The position numbers and the translations under genes are program-made. 64,000 nucleotides of DNA from Bremerella sp. P1. GTDB lineage: Bacteria > Planctomycetota > Planctomycetia > Pirellulales > Pirellulaceae. Position 1 is the stretch's first letter, and every line of letters starts with the position of its first letter. Positions 45,211-53,279 of the stretch are shown here, in pieces. The notes under the pieces were generated by a model. It saw only the letters and a list, made by a program, of their open reading frames with translations, was not told the origin of the DNA and made no database searches. The DNA is taken from positions 1,674,001-1,738,000 of the forward strand of contig NZ_CP118164.1 in NCBI RefSeq assembly GCF_028748185.1, in the 5' to 3' direction.

Positions 45211-45228
45211 CAAGGTACAGAGCCACTG
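45211..45228 (-). promoter_or_regulatory. Shared element motif, copy 6 (CAGTGGCTCTGTACCTTG on minus)
   Basis: Identical in all 18 bases to copy 3, facing the TPR-ArdC-HD gene run. Confidence 0.65.
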
Positions 45229-45258
45229 GTTAGACCGGGGCGAGAAACTTGCATGGGA

Positions 45259-45345
45259 GATTCAGTTGAATTTCTACCCAGTTGTCGGCGTGCTTGATTT
45301 TCGCCGGTCGGGCTCTCAAGCAGCTAGAACCAAGTAGCGATTCGC
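45259..45345. repeat. Direct repeat, left copy (recombinase 3 terminus)
   Basis: About 77 of 87 bases match 50451-50537, including a perfect 20-base block around CAAGCAGCTAGAACC. On the minus strand it encodes LVLAA and a stop, like the end of recombinase 3. It may be an att site or recombinase remnant. Confidence 0.8.
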
Positions 45346-45540
45346 CAACACATCGTTATATGGCAATTGGCGTAGTTGATTGGGATTCTTGAACGCCCGT
45401 CAGGGAATGTCCCCAATTTACCAAAACATCTGGCGGCCAATGGCCGTCAGATGTTTCGTCGTATACGAGTGAACTCACTGCAAGAGGAAACGTGACCAGT
45501 GGCTCTGGGCCGACTTGCGTGATTCCATCAGCACGGGACG

Positions 45541-47400
45541 TTATTCCTGCACGTCACCGTTCTCTTTGAGCTTCCCCAGCCACCGTCCCAACTTGGAGTT
45601 TTTCACCGCATCGATTGTTTCTGACACTGCGGTAGCTCCACGGAGCATTGCGGCTCGGGCCGATACCATCATGGATGTCGCTGCCGCTGCGGTTCGCAGT
45701 CCGACAGGAGTCTGTTCCTGGTACTCCTCCAGGATCGTTTTCGACATTTCGTCCTTGGTGGCAATTGCACGGCTGAGGTTGAGATTCTCGATGGCCTTTT
45801 GCTTTTCGCCCTGTTGCCAATAGCTGATGGCCTCTTTGAGTGACGATTCGGCGAGATCGGTAAAGGGATTTCGCAAAGGTAAAGGACTCGCATCTTCCCC
45901 CAGCAGGCAAGCGTCGTACTCACAAACTTTGAACGAGTAATGAATCTTGGCTGCTACGGTCTGTCGAATTGTCAGAGATTGGTAAGCGACTCGGTTTTGC
46001 TCACTCAAGTTTGCCAAAGCGTTGTTAGTCAATTGACGGATCGTCTCCGCCAAAATCGGGACGCCAACTGCTTCGGTCAATTCTTCTAAACCGCTTGAAC
46101 CCCCCACCGCAGCAGCGGTCCCGACAATCAGCATGCCTGACTCGCCGTCGATCTGCGACCTCAAAAGCGAGTGTATCGGATCTTCTATTTCGCCGTCGAT
46201 CGCTAACTTCGAGGATGAGGATGGAGATAGAGTTCGGACAATCGTCAGGAAGGAGACAAGCTGGGTACGTCCATCGCATCGTCCGCAGGTGATGCGTGTC
46301 TTGCCATTGCAGGTTTCGCATGTCACGGCTCCAGTCGCACCACACACTCCGCATTGGACTTGTCCTGTTGTCCCGCAATAGCCACAGGGCGTTTCGTAAT
46401 ACTCCGAGACGAAATCGGTGTACTTTCCCAGTCCTCGGCATTGGCCACAACGTGAACTCGAACCAAAGACGTCCTGAATATGCTCGCTTGGACGACCAGT
46501 GCCATTGCAAACCCAGCAGGCTTTTTCGACTGGAATGCTTCGCTCCTGCCTCACCACACCACGCCCTCGGCACTGGGGACAAGCGACGGCCGCCGATCCG
46601 GCGCAGCCGGGGCAACAGACTTGCCCATGCCCCTCACAATCTGGGCAGGGCACTGCACCCGTCCTCCCACAATCACCGCAGTCATGAAGGGACTGCGATT
46701 TGTCTACTCGAAGTTCGTCTTGAAACTCTTTGAATTCAGTCCTATTGACGAAATCGTATTCCCAAGGAGCGATATTCTGTCGATCCACTTCGAGGGTTGG
46801 AAGTTGTTCTCCTTCGTAGGGGGCTTCTCGTTGTTCCACCACTCGCTGCTCGTACAGCGTCTGAAGATCGATTTGATAACATGGAACGAGTTTGGTTTCT
46901 GAAATATTGATAGCCGTCCCGAATTCGTCTATGGCGTGATGAGGAATGCTCTGAGCAAATGCCGATAGCCGACGTCGAGCGATTTGAGTTTCCTCCTCAG
47001 TCAATTCACGGGAAGCAACGACTTGATCGGGGACGGGAAACCCAAACGACTCTTCTAGTTCCGCCCCGACCAGAATGCGATTGGCGCACGCCCGACATTT
47101 GACTCGTCCACCCACGACGGCCGCTTCGTCAACTTTGTAGCGTGCGCCGCAATTTCCGCAGGAAACGGCGACAGTGTTTTTGGTTGAGTTGGAAGGCAGT
47201 AAACCCGTCTTTGTGTCGAGGCGTTCCGCATTCGAGAAAAGCCCTTTGACCTTCTTCGCCGGAATCCACTCGGAAAGCCCTTCTTTCCAGACCAAGTCGG
47301 TCGGCTGAAGATCACCGTTATCGACAAGCCCTTTCAACTGCTGAGATGTCACCGGTCCAGCGTGTTGACCATCTCGACCGTAATACCACTGATCTGCCAT
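45541..47400 (-). CDS. GYF-domain protein with MJ0042-type and DnaJ-type zinc clusters
   Basis: 619 residues. Residues 3-50 (WYYGRDGQHAGPVTSQQLKGLV...WIPAKKVKGLF) form a GYF_2 domain. Residues about 78-110 (VSCGNCGARYKVDEA...KCRACANRI) form an MJ0042-like zinc ribbon. Residues about 235-380 contain about a dozen CxxC units in DnaJ central-domain style (CPDCEGHGQVCCPGC, CWVCNGTG, CGYCGTTGQVQCGVCGATG). The C-terminal third is helical. A chaperone-like or redox/zinc scaffold role is inferred. It has its own motif copy upstream. Confidence 0.83.
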   Translation of the reverse strand: MADQWYYGRDGQHAGPVTSQQLKGLVDNGDLQPTDLVWKEGLSEWIPAKKVKGLFSNAERLDTKTGLLPSNSTKNTVAVSCGNCGARYKVDEAAVVGGRVKCRACANRILVGAELEESFGFPVPDQVVASRELTEEETQIARRRLSAFAQSIPHHAIDEFGTAINISETKLVPCYQIDLQTLYEQRVVEQREAPYEGEQLPTLEVDRQNIAPWEYDFVNRTEFKEFQDELRVDKSQSLHDCGDCGRTGAVPCPDCEGHGQVCCPGCAGSAAVACPQCRGRGVVRQERSIPVEKACWVCNGTGRPSEHIQDVFGSSSRCGQCRGLGKYTDFVSEYYETPCGYCGTTGQVQCGVCGATGAVTCETCNGKTRITCGRCDGRTQLVSFLTIVRTLSPSSSSKLAIDGEIEDPIHSLLRSQIDGESGMLIVGTAAAVGGSSGLEELTEAVGVPILAETIRQLTNNALANLSEQNRVAYQSLTIRQTVAAKIHYSFKVCEYDACLLGEDASPLPLRNPFTDLAESSLKEAISYWQQGEKQKAIENLNLSRAIATKDEMSKTILEEYQEQTPVGLRTAAAATSMMVSARAAMLRGATAVSETIDAVKNSKLGRWLGKLKENGDVQE

Positions 47401-47463
47401 CGATTGATCCTGAAAGGATTGCTTTCGGCGACAATCTCGTTTTCCTGATTGATCACACCGTCA

Positions 47464-47480
47464 CAAGGTAAAGGGCACTG
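47464..47480 (-). promoter_or_regulatory. Shared element motif, copy 7 (CAGTGCCCTTTACCTTG on minus)
   Basis: A one-base-shorter variant, 63 bases upstream of the GYF gene and just after the stop of the membrane-protein gene. Confidence 0.5.
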
Positions 47481-47485
47481 ATTGA

Positions 47486-48484
47486 TCATTCTTCGTTCTG
47501 GCTGGCACGGACAACGTCTTCCCAAATCGTCGTTGCGGCCTCGGACGAAAAAGTCAGCTTTCGCAGTGCAGCGTTCCATCGTCCTTCTTCGTAGGCCCGC
47601 AAAGCCCAGTCACGGGCGGAACCAGCGTCACCGTACTCGGCTTCATGCTCGATGACTCGGCGGTAGATGGCCGCTTCATCGGTCGAACTCACATTGCTCG
47701 ATCGCAGAAGCGACTTGTACTTGCGGACGGCTTCGAACCGATCATCAGACTCCCAGAGAGCGTGGGCATCCTCGATCTGCGACATTTGAGCCGCACGCTC
47801 GGCCTTGGCAGCAGCCATGAAATCTTCAGCGTTTTCGTAGCCGAGTACAGGTAGCTCAGGCTCCCTCGGAGTCAAGAAATTGAAGAGCCCCGAAACCAGC
47901 ACGACGGCGACTCCAACGCTGGCTCCCAAACGGATCAGTTCGCTCTTGGAAATCTCTAAAGGACTCTTCCCAAGATGTCTGTGGGCCTTTGCACGCACGA
48001 AGAGAACGGCAGGGATAAAGAAAACCGTATAGATCACGACGAGAAATCGAGCAATGTTGCCCGTATATCCATCTGCATTCGACAGGACCAGGATTCCAAA
48101 ACCACCGAACAAAAGCGGACTCAGGCCCAGAGCTTGCAGCATGATGCTAAATTGCCCCATCCGAGATGCCAGCCTTTGGACAAAGTTCAGTTTCCCCGCA
48201 ATGCGAGCCCCAATAACGACCATCCAGAATCCCAACATGGTCAGTAAGGGGACGGTCAGGAGAAACGAAGTTGGCACGAAAAGCCCAGAAAGAAGCATGA
48301 CGACTTCCGCAGCCAGAAGGATGCCAGCCACTCTGGGAACACCGGCGATCACTTCATCGAGTGGATCGTGCTCGGTTTCGATCGAGATGTCGCCTACTGA
48401 CGCCGATGATTTATCGCTCGGCATATGCGGGGGAGTCGGTTGATTGGGCATTGGGGGTGGCCCGCTAGGCGACTCTTTAGTCAT
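47486..48484 (-). CDS. Multi-pass membrane protein with soluble helical tail
   Basis: 332 residues. A proline-rich N-terminus (SGPPPMPNQPTPPHMP) precedes five hydrophobic helices (about 53-75, 77-95, 113-135, 143-163 and 189-207). From about residue 225 a soluble TPR-like tail follows (KAERAAQMSQIEDAHALWESDDRFEAVRKYKSLL). It was not recognised. The ATG at 48484 has GGAG at eight bases; an ATG at 48490 would give a 4-base ATGA overlap with the lipoprotein gene, so the genes are coupled either way. Confidence 0.72.
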   Translation of the reverse strand: MTKESPSGPPPMPNQPTPPHMPSDKSSASVGDISIETEHDPLDEVIAGVPRVAGILLAAEVVMLLSGLFVPTSFLLTVPLLTMLGFWMVVIGARIAGKLNFVQRLASRMGQFSIMLQALGLSPLLFGGFGILVLSNADGYTGNIARFLVVIYTVFFIPAVLFVRAKAHRHLGKSPLEISKSELIRLGASVGVAVVLVSGLFNFLTPREPELPVLGYENAEDFMAAAKAERAAQMSQIEDAHALWESDDRFEAVRKYKSLLRSSNVSSTDEAAIYRRVIEHEAEYGDAGSARDWALRAYEEGRWNAALRKLTFSSEAATTIWEDVVRASQNEE

Positions 48485-48486
48485 GA

Positions 48487-49089
48487 TCATTTCTCCGAAT
48501 TGCTATCCGACTCTTGGTCGTGAGCGAGTTCAGAATCAAGTACCTGTTCCATTCTCAGGTCTTCGACCAACGAGAATTCTCTTTGAGGACGCAATTCCTC
48601 TTCCGCCTCACGAAAAGCTGCCGAAAGTTGATCGAGTTCCGATTCGGACGGAGCGGACATTTCCCACCGAGCCTTTCGTTCTTGCCGTCGAACGACAGCT
48701 TCTACTCTGTGGATAGCCGAGTCGTAGTCAGAGATAACGCCCTTCAATTGCTGTATTTGACCAACGATTTGAGTCAGTTCTTGAGCGTCATATTTCGCAT
48801 CGGGATGGCTGTTGAGGTCAGTTGACGAGGAGATGCCCAACGAATGCAAACGCTTGATTGCCTGCTCTCGGTCTCGTCCCAATCGATTGACAGAGCGGAC
48901 CAGTTGGTCCCGCTCGTATTTCAATCGTCCCAGTCGCTCTCGATAGGAGATGGGGCGTTCTTCGGGACCAGTGCGAGAAGAGATGGCCGCTTCCGGCTGA
49001 GGTGCGGCATCGGGTGCCTTATCACAGCCAGCAACTGCAAAGAGTACGAGTCCAGCGAAGAGAGTGGTCGGCCAAGCAACATGCACCAT
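48487..49089 (-). CDS. Lipoprotein with coiled-coil
   Basis: 200 residues. The lipoprotein signal is MVHVAWPTTLFAGLVLFAVAGC, then a short linker and two predicted coiled coils (YRERLGRLKYERDQLVRSVNRLGRDREQAIKRL and QIVGQIQQLKGVISDYDSAIHRVEAVVRRQERKARWE). The ATG at 49089 has GGAG seven bases upstream and overlaps the end of the previous gene region. Function is unknown. Confidence 0.75.
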   Translation of the reverse strand: MVHVAWPTTLFAGLVLFAVAGCDKAPDAAPQPEAAISSRTGPEERPISYRERLGRLKYERDQLVRSVNRLGRDREQAIKRLHSLGISSSTDLNSHPDAKYDAQELTQIVGQIQQLKGVISDYDSAIHRVEAVVRRQERKARWEMSAPSESELDQLSAAFREAEEELRPQREFSLVEDLRMEQVLDSELAHDQESDSNSEK

Positions 49090-49091
49090 GC

Positions 49092-49880
49092 TCACTCCAT
49101 CGCTTGTAGGATCTTGTCGATCTCAGTCAGGGTGTCGGTCGGGTCTTGCGTGGCAGCGATGAAGGCATCCACGGCGTCGATTTCCGCCGTCGTCTCGTCA
49201 GCATTCCACTTCTGATCTTCAGTGAGGAGTTCGACTTCGACATCGGCGTAGAGATCGTTGACCTTCGCTTCGAGGTCATCAACGTTTTCCGCCATCGACT
49301 TTTCACTCTCGCCCATCGCCGCCGAAGCGTCCTTCATCGCTTTGAGGGCCACGGTCTTGGAGTCGATCTCAGCGATCTGGCTTTCGAGCTTGGAAAGTCG
49401 CTGCTGGTACTCAGTCAGCTTTCGCTCCAGAGAATCGACGACCTTTTGGAGGCTTTCCTTTGATCTCTCATATCCTCCGATCTGGTTCACCAGTTCCTTG
49501 CGAGCCGCCAGGAGCTTGTCTCCCATCGCCTTCAGTTCGCCGGGCGAGTAGGTCTTTCCGCCGATCTCAGCGGCTTCGCCAGAAGCCAGGTGATCCCGCA
49601 AGGTGCGAAGGGACGTGTCAATTTCCTTGAGCTTCTGTTCGAGCGGGGCAGCTTGGCGAACGATCTGGTCCTGCTTGACCTGGGCCTTGATCTTTGCCTT
49701 GCGAAGACCATCGATGCCCTTTTTGAAAGCGTCCACGGAATTCTCGATCTGCTTTCGCTTGACGTCCATCTCACCAAGGATGGAATCGATCTTGGACAGC
49801 AGTTTTTCTTTGGCGACCTCGGCCCTGGCTCCGCAGCCGAGGAGGGAAGCAGTGAGTAGCAGCAGGCAAACTCGATTCAT
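49092..49880 (-). CDS. Coiled-coil lipoprotein
   Basis: 262 residues, with a lipoprotein signal ending LLGC at residue 16. Nearly all of the rest is long heptad-bearing helix (SKIDSILGEMDVKRKQIENSVDAFKKGIDGLRKAKIKAQ; ERKLTEYQQRLSKLESQIAEIDS). It is the first gene of a leftward run with the second lipoprotein (2-base gap) and the membrane protein. Anchored coiled coils suggest a periplasmic spacer or scaffold. The family was not recognised. Confidence 0.75.
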   Translation of the reverse strand: MNRVCLLLLTASLLGCGARAEVAKEKLLSKIDSILGEMDVKRKQIENSVDAFKKGIDGLRKAKIKAQVKQDQIVRQAAPLEQKLKEIDTSLRTLRDHLASGEAAEIGGKTYSPGELKAMGDKLLAARKELVNQIGGYERSKESLQKVVDSLERKLTEYQQRLSKLESQIAEIDSKTVALKAMKDASAAMGESEKSMAENVDDLEAKVNDLYADVEVELLTEDQKWNADETTAEIDAVDAFIAATQDPTDTLTEIDKILQAME

Positions 49881-49957
49881 CGCTGTTTCTTTCTCGAATA
49901 CAAACGGAGGCCGGTTTCACCGGCAACGGGAGGCTAAGGCGAAATGCACCCTAGGAT

Positions 49958-49975
49958 ACACACTAAAGTGCGTGT
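49958..49975. promoter_or_regulatory. Candidate operator between divergent genes
   Basis: ACACACTAAAGTGCGTGT is a quasi-palindrome midway between the lipoprotein gene and the divergent XRE gene. It is a candidate site for the XRE protein. Confidence 0.4.
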
Positions 49976-50038
49976 CAGCAAATATTTTAGACGTGCTTTG
50001 CACCTCCGCATTTGGACGAATGACCATAGGAGGTGCGC

Positions 50039-50419
50039 ATGGCTAAGAAAAAAACTCAAATTCGACACGCCGAGATCGTCGGGCAATTCGGCGCTCGATT
50101 GAGAGAATTGCGCCATTCCCGTAGCATGACTCAGGCCGAACTCGCAAGGCACTCACGTATCACCGCCAGCTACGTCGGCCGAATGGAAAGCGGTGGAGCG
50201 GCTCCAGGCATCGATCTCGTTGGCCGACTCGCCGAAGCCCTCGGTAATTCGATCCACGATCTGTTGCCAGCGGATGCGTCACCAGATACCGAGGCGGTTC
50301 TCAGAGAAGAAGCAAAAAAACTTGCCGATCAGTTGATCAGCGGAGCCGACCGGGAAACGCTGCTCATGCTCTGCCCGTTGTTGGCGAGGTTGGGCGAGTC
50401 GCCGACGAGAAAACGGTGA
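50039..50419 (+). CDS. XRE-family transcriptional regulator
   Basis: 126 residues. Residues about 16-72 form a lambda-repressor-like helix-turn-helix (FGARLRELRHSRSMTQAELARHSRITASYVGRMESGGAAPGIDLVGRLAEALG). A near-perfect AGGAGGT precedes the ATG at 50039. It is divergent from the envelope cluster and probably controls it. Confidence 0.88.
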   Translation: MAKKKTQIRHAEIVGQFGARLRELRHSRSMTQAELARHSRITASYVGRMESGGAAPGIDLVGRLAEALGNSIHDLLPADASPDTEAVLREEAKKLADQLISGADRETLLMLCPLLARLGESPTRKR

Positions 50420-50450
50420 CGATCAGGTTGCCTCCACCGTTGCAACGCTG

Positions 50451-50537
50451 GATTCAGTTGAATTTCTCCCTGGTTGTCGGCATACTCGATTCTCGCCGGT
50501 CGGGCTTTCAAGCAGCTAGAACCAAGTGGCGAGTCGC
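50451..50537. repeat. Direct repeat, right copy (end of recombinase 3 gene)
   Basis: It covers the last codons of recombinase 3 and 57 bases downstream. About 88% identical to 45259-45345 in the same orientation. Confidence 0.8.
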
Positions 50538-52547
50538 TGGGTCCATCCCCTCGATTCCCTGGACGAAAAGTTCTAACTGATTTCTGAAACCTCGACTTCG
50601 ATTTCCTAACGACTTACTCTCTCCAGTAGGGTAAGTAATTTCTAACTCGGGTTTCCCCTGGGGATTCCCGTTCCGATGATTCTTTCGTCGGCCCTTCACG
50701 TACTTTCGATTCGTAGGCCCCGAATAGATTTCAATGGGGGGTTCCGCGGCGCCGAACGTCACAACGCCGCCTGCAAGCTGATTGACGGTTCGCTTGCCCT
50801 GCTGGACTTCCTGGAAGCGGACAAACAGCCGAACATTTGTTAGGTTGAACAACTGCCGAGGTAGTTCAAAGTCGTCCATCTTCGAGTCTGCGAGCTCAGT
50901 CAGATTCATGGCCAGCTCCAACGCTTTTTCGACTTCCGCAACATCCTCGGAGGCGACGGACGCTTTCGCTTTCAGCTCATTCATCTGACTCGCGAGATTC
51001 TTCTCCTGAGTCTTCAGCTTGTCAAATTCGGAGGTCATTGCTTCGAACAGGTCCGGCCGGTCACCAGCGCGTGCCAAGGACTTCGTAACAGCCTTCAATT
51101 CCTCCTGAACTTCAAGCTGCTTCTTTTGAATCATAGCGATTCGCGAGTCATCTTGACCTGTACTGGCCTCGCGATCGGCGATCTGCTTAAGCCGCTCACG
51201 AAGCTTCTGCCATAGACCTCGTGCCAGCAGCCGCTGCCGAATGCAACTGAGCAAGAACGCGGTCGCTTCTGGCCCCTTGATAGTGTTGTGTCGACACTGC
51301 TGACCGTGGCTCAAGTCGTACAAACCACACTTGTACCGAAAGGAACCGGTGTACGGCGCCCGATACATGAGCCAGCCACAGTCCATATCGTACACGCGAC
51401 CGCCCAGGGGATTCATTTTGGGGTTTCGTGATCGAGGAATAGCCCTCTGAGTTGCTCCCCGCCGATCCAATTCTTGGATTAGCTCCTCGCGCTCCTTTGG
51501 ATCGACAATGGGATCAAAGCTCCCCTGCCCTGTGACATGCAAGTCGCTGGGGTTGCGAATTACTTTCGGCTGCTCATCCTCTCGGAAGTCTGTTTCTTCC
51601 AGTTCGCGCACGCCATCCGATGACAGCCGCAGTTGATCTCCCATCGAGCGGCGACCATATGCGTTGATCGCCACAAGGAGAGGATTGCGGGCAATGTTGG
51701 TTATCGTGGTGCCATTCCAATTTCCCGATACCAAATGCCGCACACCATTGTCAGTTCGAAACCGGCCCGCATCAGGCGAAGGAAGCCCTTCGTCGTTCAA
51801 CATCCTGGCCACGCGATTAGCCGGATGGTTCTTTAGCAGCCCCAGGATGCGCCGCACCAGATCAATCTTGTTTTCATCTGGCTGCCAAACCACATGGCAC
51901 CCTCGCATCCGTACTCGTTCTCCATCCTGCAAATGACGTACGAGTTCGCCTTGTTCAGTCACGAGGGAACGGCGAAAGCCAAATGATGGCCGACCTCCGG
52001 TCGAGTATCCTCGTTCAGCCAAACGAATTTGGGCCAGGATGATCTTTCGCGCCAGATCGCGACGGTCCGCCCCGGCTCGGTCAAAGTCGATCAGCCCCGT
52101 CAGCAGTTGGGCCAAATCATGCCTTGCCCCCTTCTTAGTCGGCGGCACTACCTTATCTTGGTAAACGATCGTAATGCCAGCCTTGCTGAATTCCGCCTCT
52201 AGCAGAAGCCCATCTACAGGATCGTTTGGCCGGAACAATCGGTCTCGCCGGGGAATGACCAGAACGTCAATCGAATTGTCAGTCTCAATTCGCGTCCGAA
52301 GTTGATCCAGTGCAGGACGAGACTTCTTGTGGCCTTGAACTCCGTAGTCGAGATAGATGTCGCCGACGTTCGGAATCCCATCCTTCATCATGCGTTCGAT
52401 TGTTCGTACGTCACCATCGAAAGAAACGTCAAATTCCTTCGCCTTCTCTTGTGCGAATTCAACGTACTTAGCCGGTGTCATTTCGGAACGGCCGCCTGAA
52501 TCCCGAGAGTAGAATACTGCCCTTCTGATCTTATTTTTCCTTACCAT
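50508..52547 (-). CDS. Large serine recombinase 3
   Basis: 679 residues, longer than the other two. The resolvase signature is F-Y-S-R-D-S17 (Y-x-R-x-S with S17 as probable nucleophile), with PRRDRLFRPNDPVDG and RRDLARKIILAQIRLAERG. The recombinase domain (GGRPSFGFRRSLV), a cysteine region (MDCGWLMYRAPYTGSFRYKCGLYDLSHGQQCRHN) and a coiled coil follow. The ATG at 52547 has GGAGCAAG upstream. It overlaps the preceding gene by 17 bases. Its 3' end lies in the direct repeat shared with 45259-45345. Confidence 0.92.
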   Translation of the reverse strand: MVRKNKIRRAVFYSRDSGGRSEMTPAKYVEFAQEKAKEFDVSFDGDVRTIERMMKDGIPNVGDIYLDYGVQGHKKSRPALDQLRTRIETDNSIDVLVIPRRDRLFRPNDPVDGLLLEAEFSKAGITIVYQDKVVPPTKKGARHDLAQLLTGLIDFDRAGADRRDLARKIILAQIRLAERGYSTGGRPSFGFRRSLVTEQGELVRHLQDGERVRMRGCHVVWQPDENKIDLVRRILGLLKNHPANRVARMLNDEGLPSPDAGRFRTDNGVRHLVSGNWNGTTITNIARNPLLVAINAYGRRSMGDQLRLSSDGVRELEETDFREDEQPKVIRNPSDLHVTGQGSFDPIVDPKEREELIQELDRRGATQRAIPRSRNPKMNPLGGRVYDMDCGWLMYRAPYTGSFRYKCGLYDLSHGQQCRHNTIKGPEATAFLLSCIRQRLLARGLWQKLRERLKQIADREASTGQDDSRIAMIQKKQLEVQEELKAVTKSLARAGDRPDLFEAMTSEFDKLKTQEKNLASQMNELKAKASVASEDVAEVEKALELAMNLTELADSKMDDFELPRQLFNLTNVRLFVRFQEVQQGKRTVNQLAGGVVTFGAAEPPIEIYSGPTNRKYVKGRRKNHRNGNPQGKPELEITYPTGESKSLGNRSRGFRNQLELFVQGIEGMDPATRHLVLAA

Positions 52548-53049
52548 GTGTGCTTGCTCCCCGTTCATTGTTCGCCAATGAATGGCGATTGGCCCACAGA
52601 AATTCCGCCAGTTCCTCGATGAAGTTCTCCTCATCCAACTGGGTCATCACCAATTTCGCGTTGAGTCTTGCCGGAGCCTCCATCGCGAAATTCTCGGTAA
52701 ACAAGTTCATCATCAAACTGGAAATCGGCGCATGCTCCGCATCATCGAAGCCCTTGCCCCCTTCGCGACAACGGTTCAGGAAATCCTGCTTGAGAATGTC
52801 AATGTCAGGTGCTGCTTCTCCTAGGTGCTCAAAATCCCCTCGTTCCTCCCAGGCAATTAGCGTACTCAATGCTGCGATTTCCAGAAGCAGAGCGGCTGGC
52901 AAAGTAGCCTGACCACTGGACGGGATAACTCCGCTACGCAGAATTGCAACCGTTCTCTGGGCAGCCTCCTCAGCCAATTGGCATGTGGCATAAGCCACTT
53001 CGGATGGAACCGAAATGGAACCACCGTTACCGTGAATCGCGTCCAACAT
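52531..53049 (-). CDS. Hypothetical protein upstream of recombinase 3
   Basis: 172 residues from the ATG at 53049; a TTG at 53103 is an alternative start. It is helical and acidic (VAYATCQLAEEAAQRTVAIL; LKQDFLNRCREGGKGFDDAEH; QLDEENFIEELAEFLWANRHSL). It was not recognised. The 17-base overlap with recombinase 3 indicates an operon and perhaps a partner role. Confidence 0.55.
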   Translation of the reverse strand: MLDAIHGNGGSISVPSEVAYATCQLAEEAAQRTVAILRSGVIPSSGQATLPAALLLEIAALSTLIAWEERGDFEHLGEAAPDIDILKQDFLNRCREGGKGFDDAEHAPISSLMMNLFTENFAMEAPARLNAKLVMTQLDEENFIEELAEFLWANRHSLANNERGASTHGKEK

Positions 53050-53279
53050 TTCAAGTTGCGTGTTTAAGGAAACACGTCCTTGTAAAAGGTGCCGCGATAG
53101 CAAAGCTGCCAGCTGACGGTGAGCTCGAGCTCAGCCAACCCTATCCACAGAACTTACATGGACTTACGGCGAGCAAGTTCTACAGGGAACATTAGGTGCA
53201 ATCGCGAGGATTATGGGATTAACTTCCTATCCTCTTCCGGTTGCAAAATAACGAGCACCTTATTTTTTGGGACAAGCGT

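Larger units (their letters stand above)
44961..45540. other. Intergenic region with motif copy and recombinase-end repeat
   Basis: 580 bases holding a minus-strand motif copy (45211-45228), the left 87-bp direct repeat (45259-45345), and a partial plus-strand motif CAGTGGCTCT at 45497-45506. A 39-codon minus frame (MRFRPEEIDKNLSVG...) lies behind the motif but is not supported further. Confidence 0.5.
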
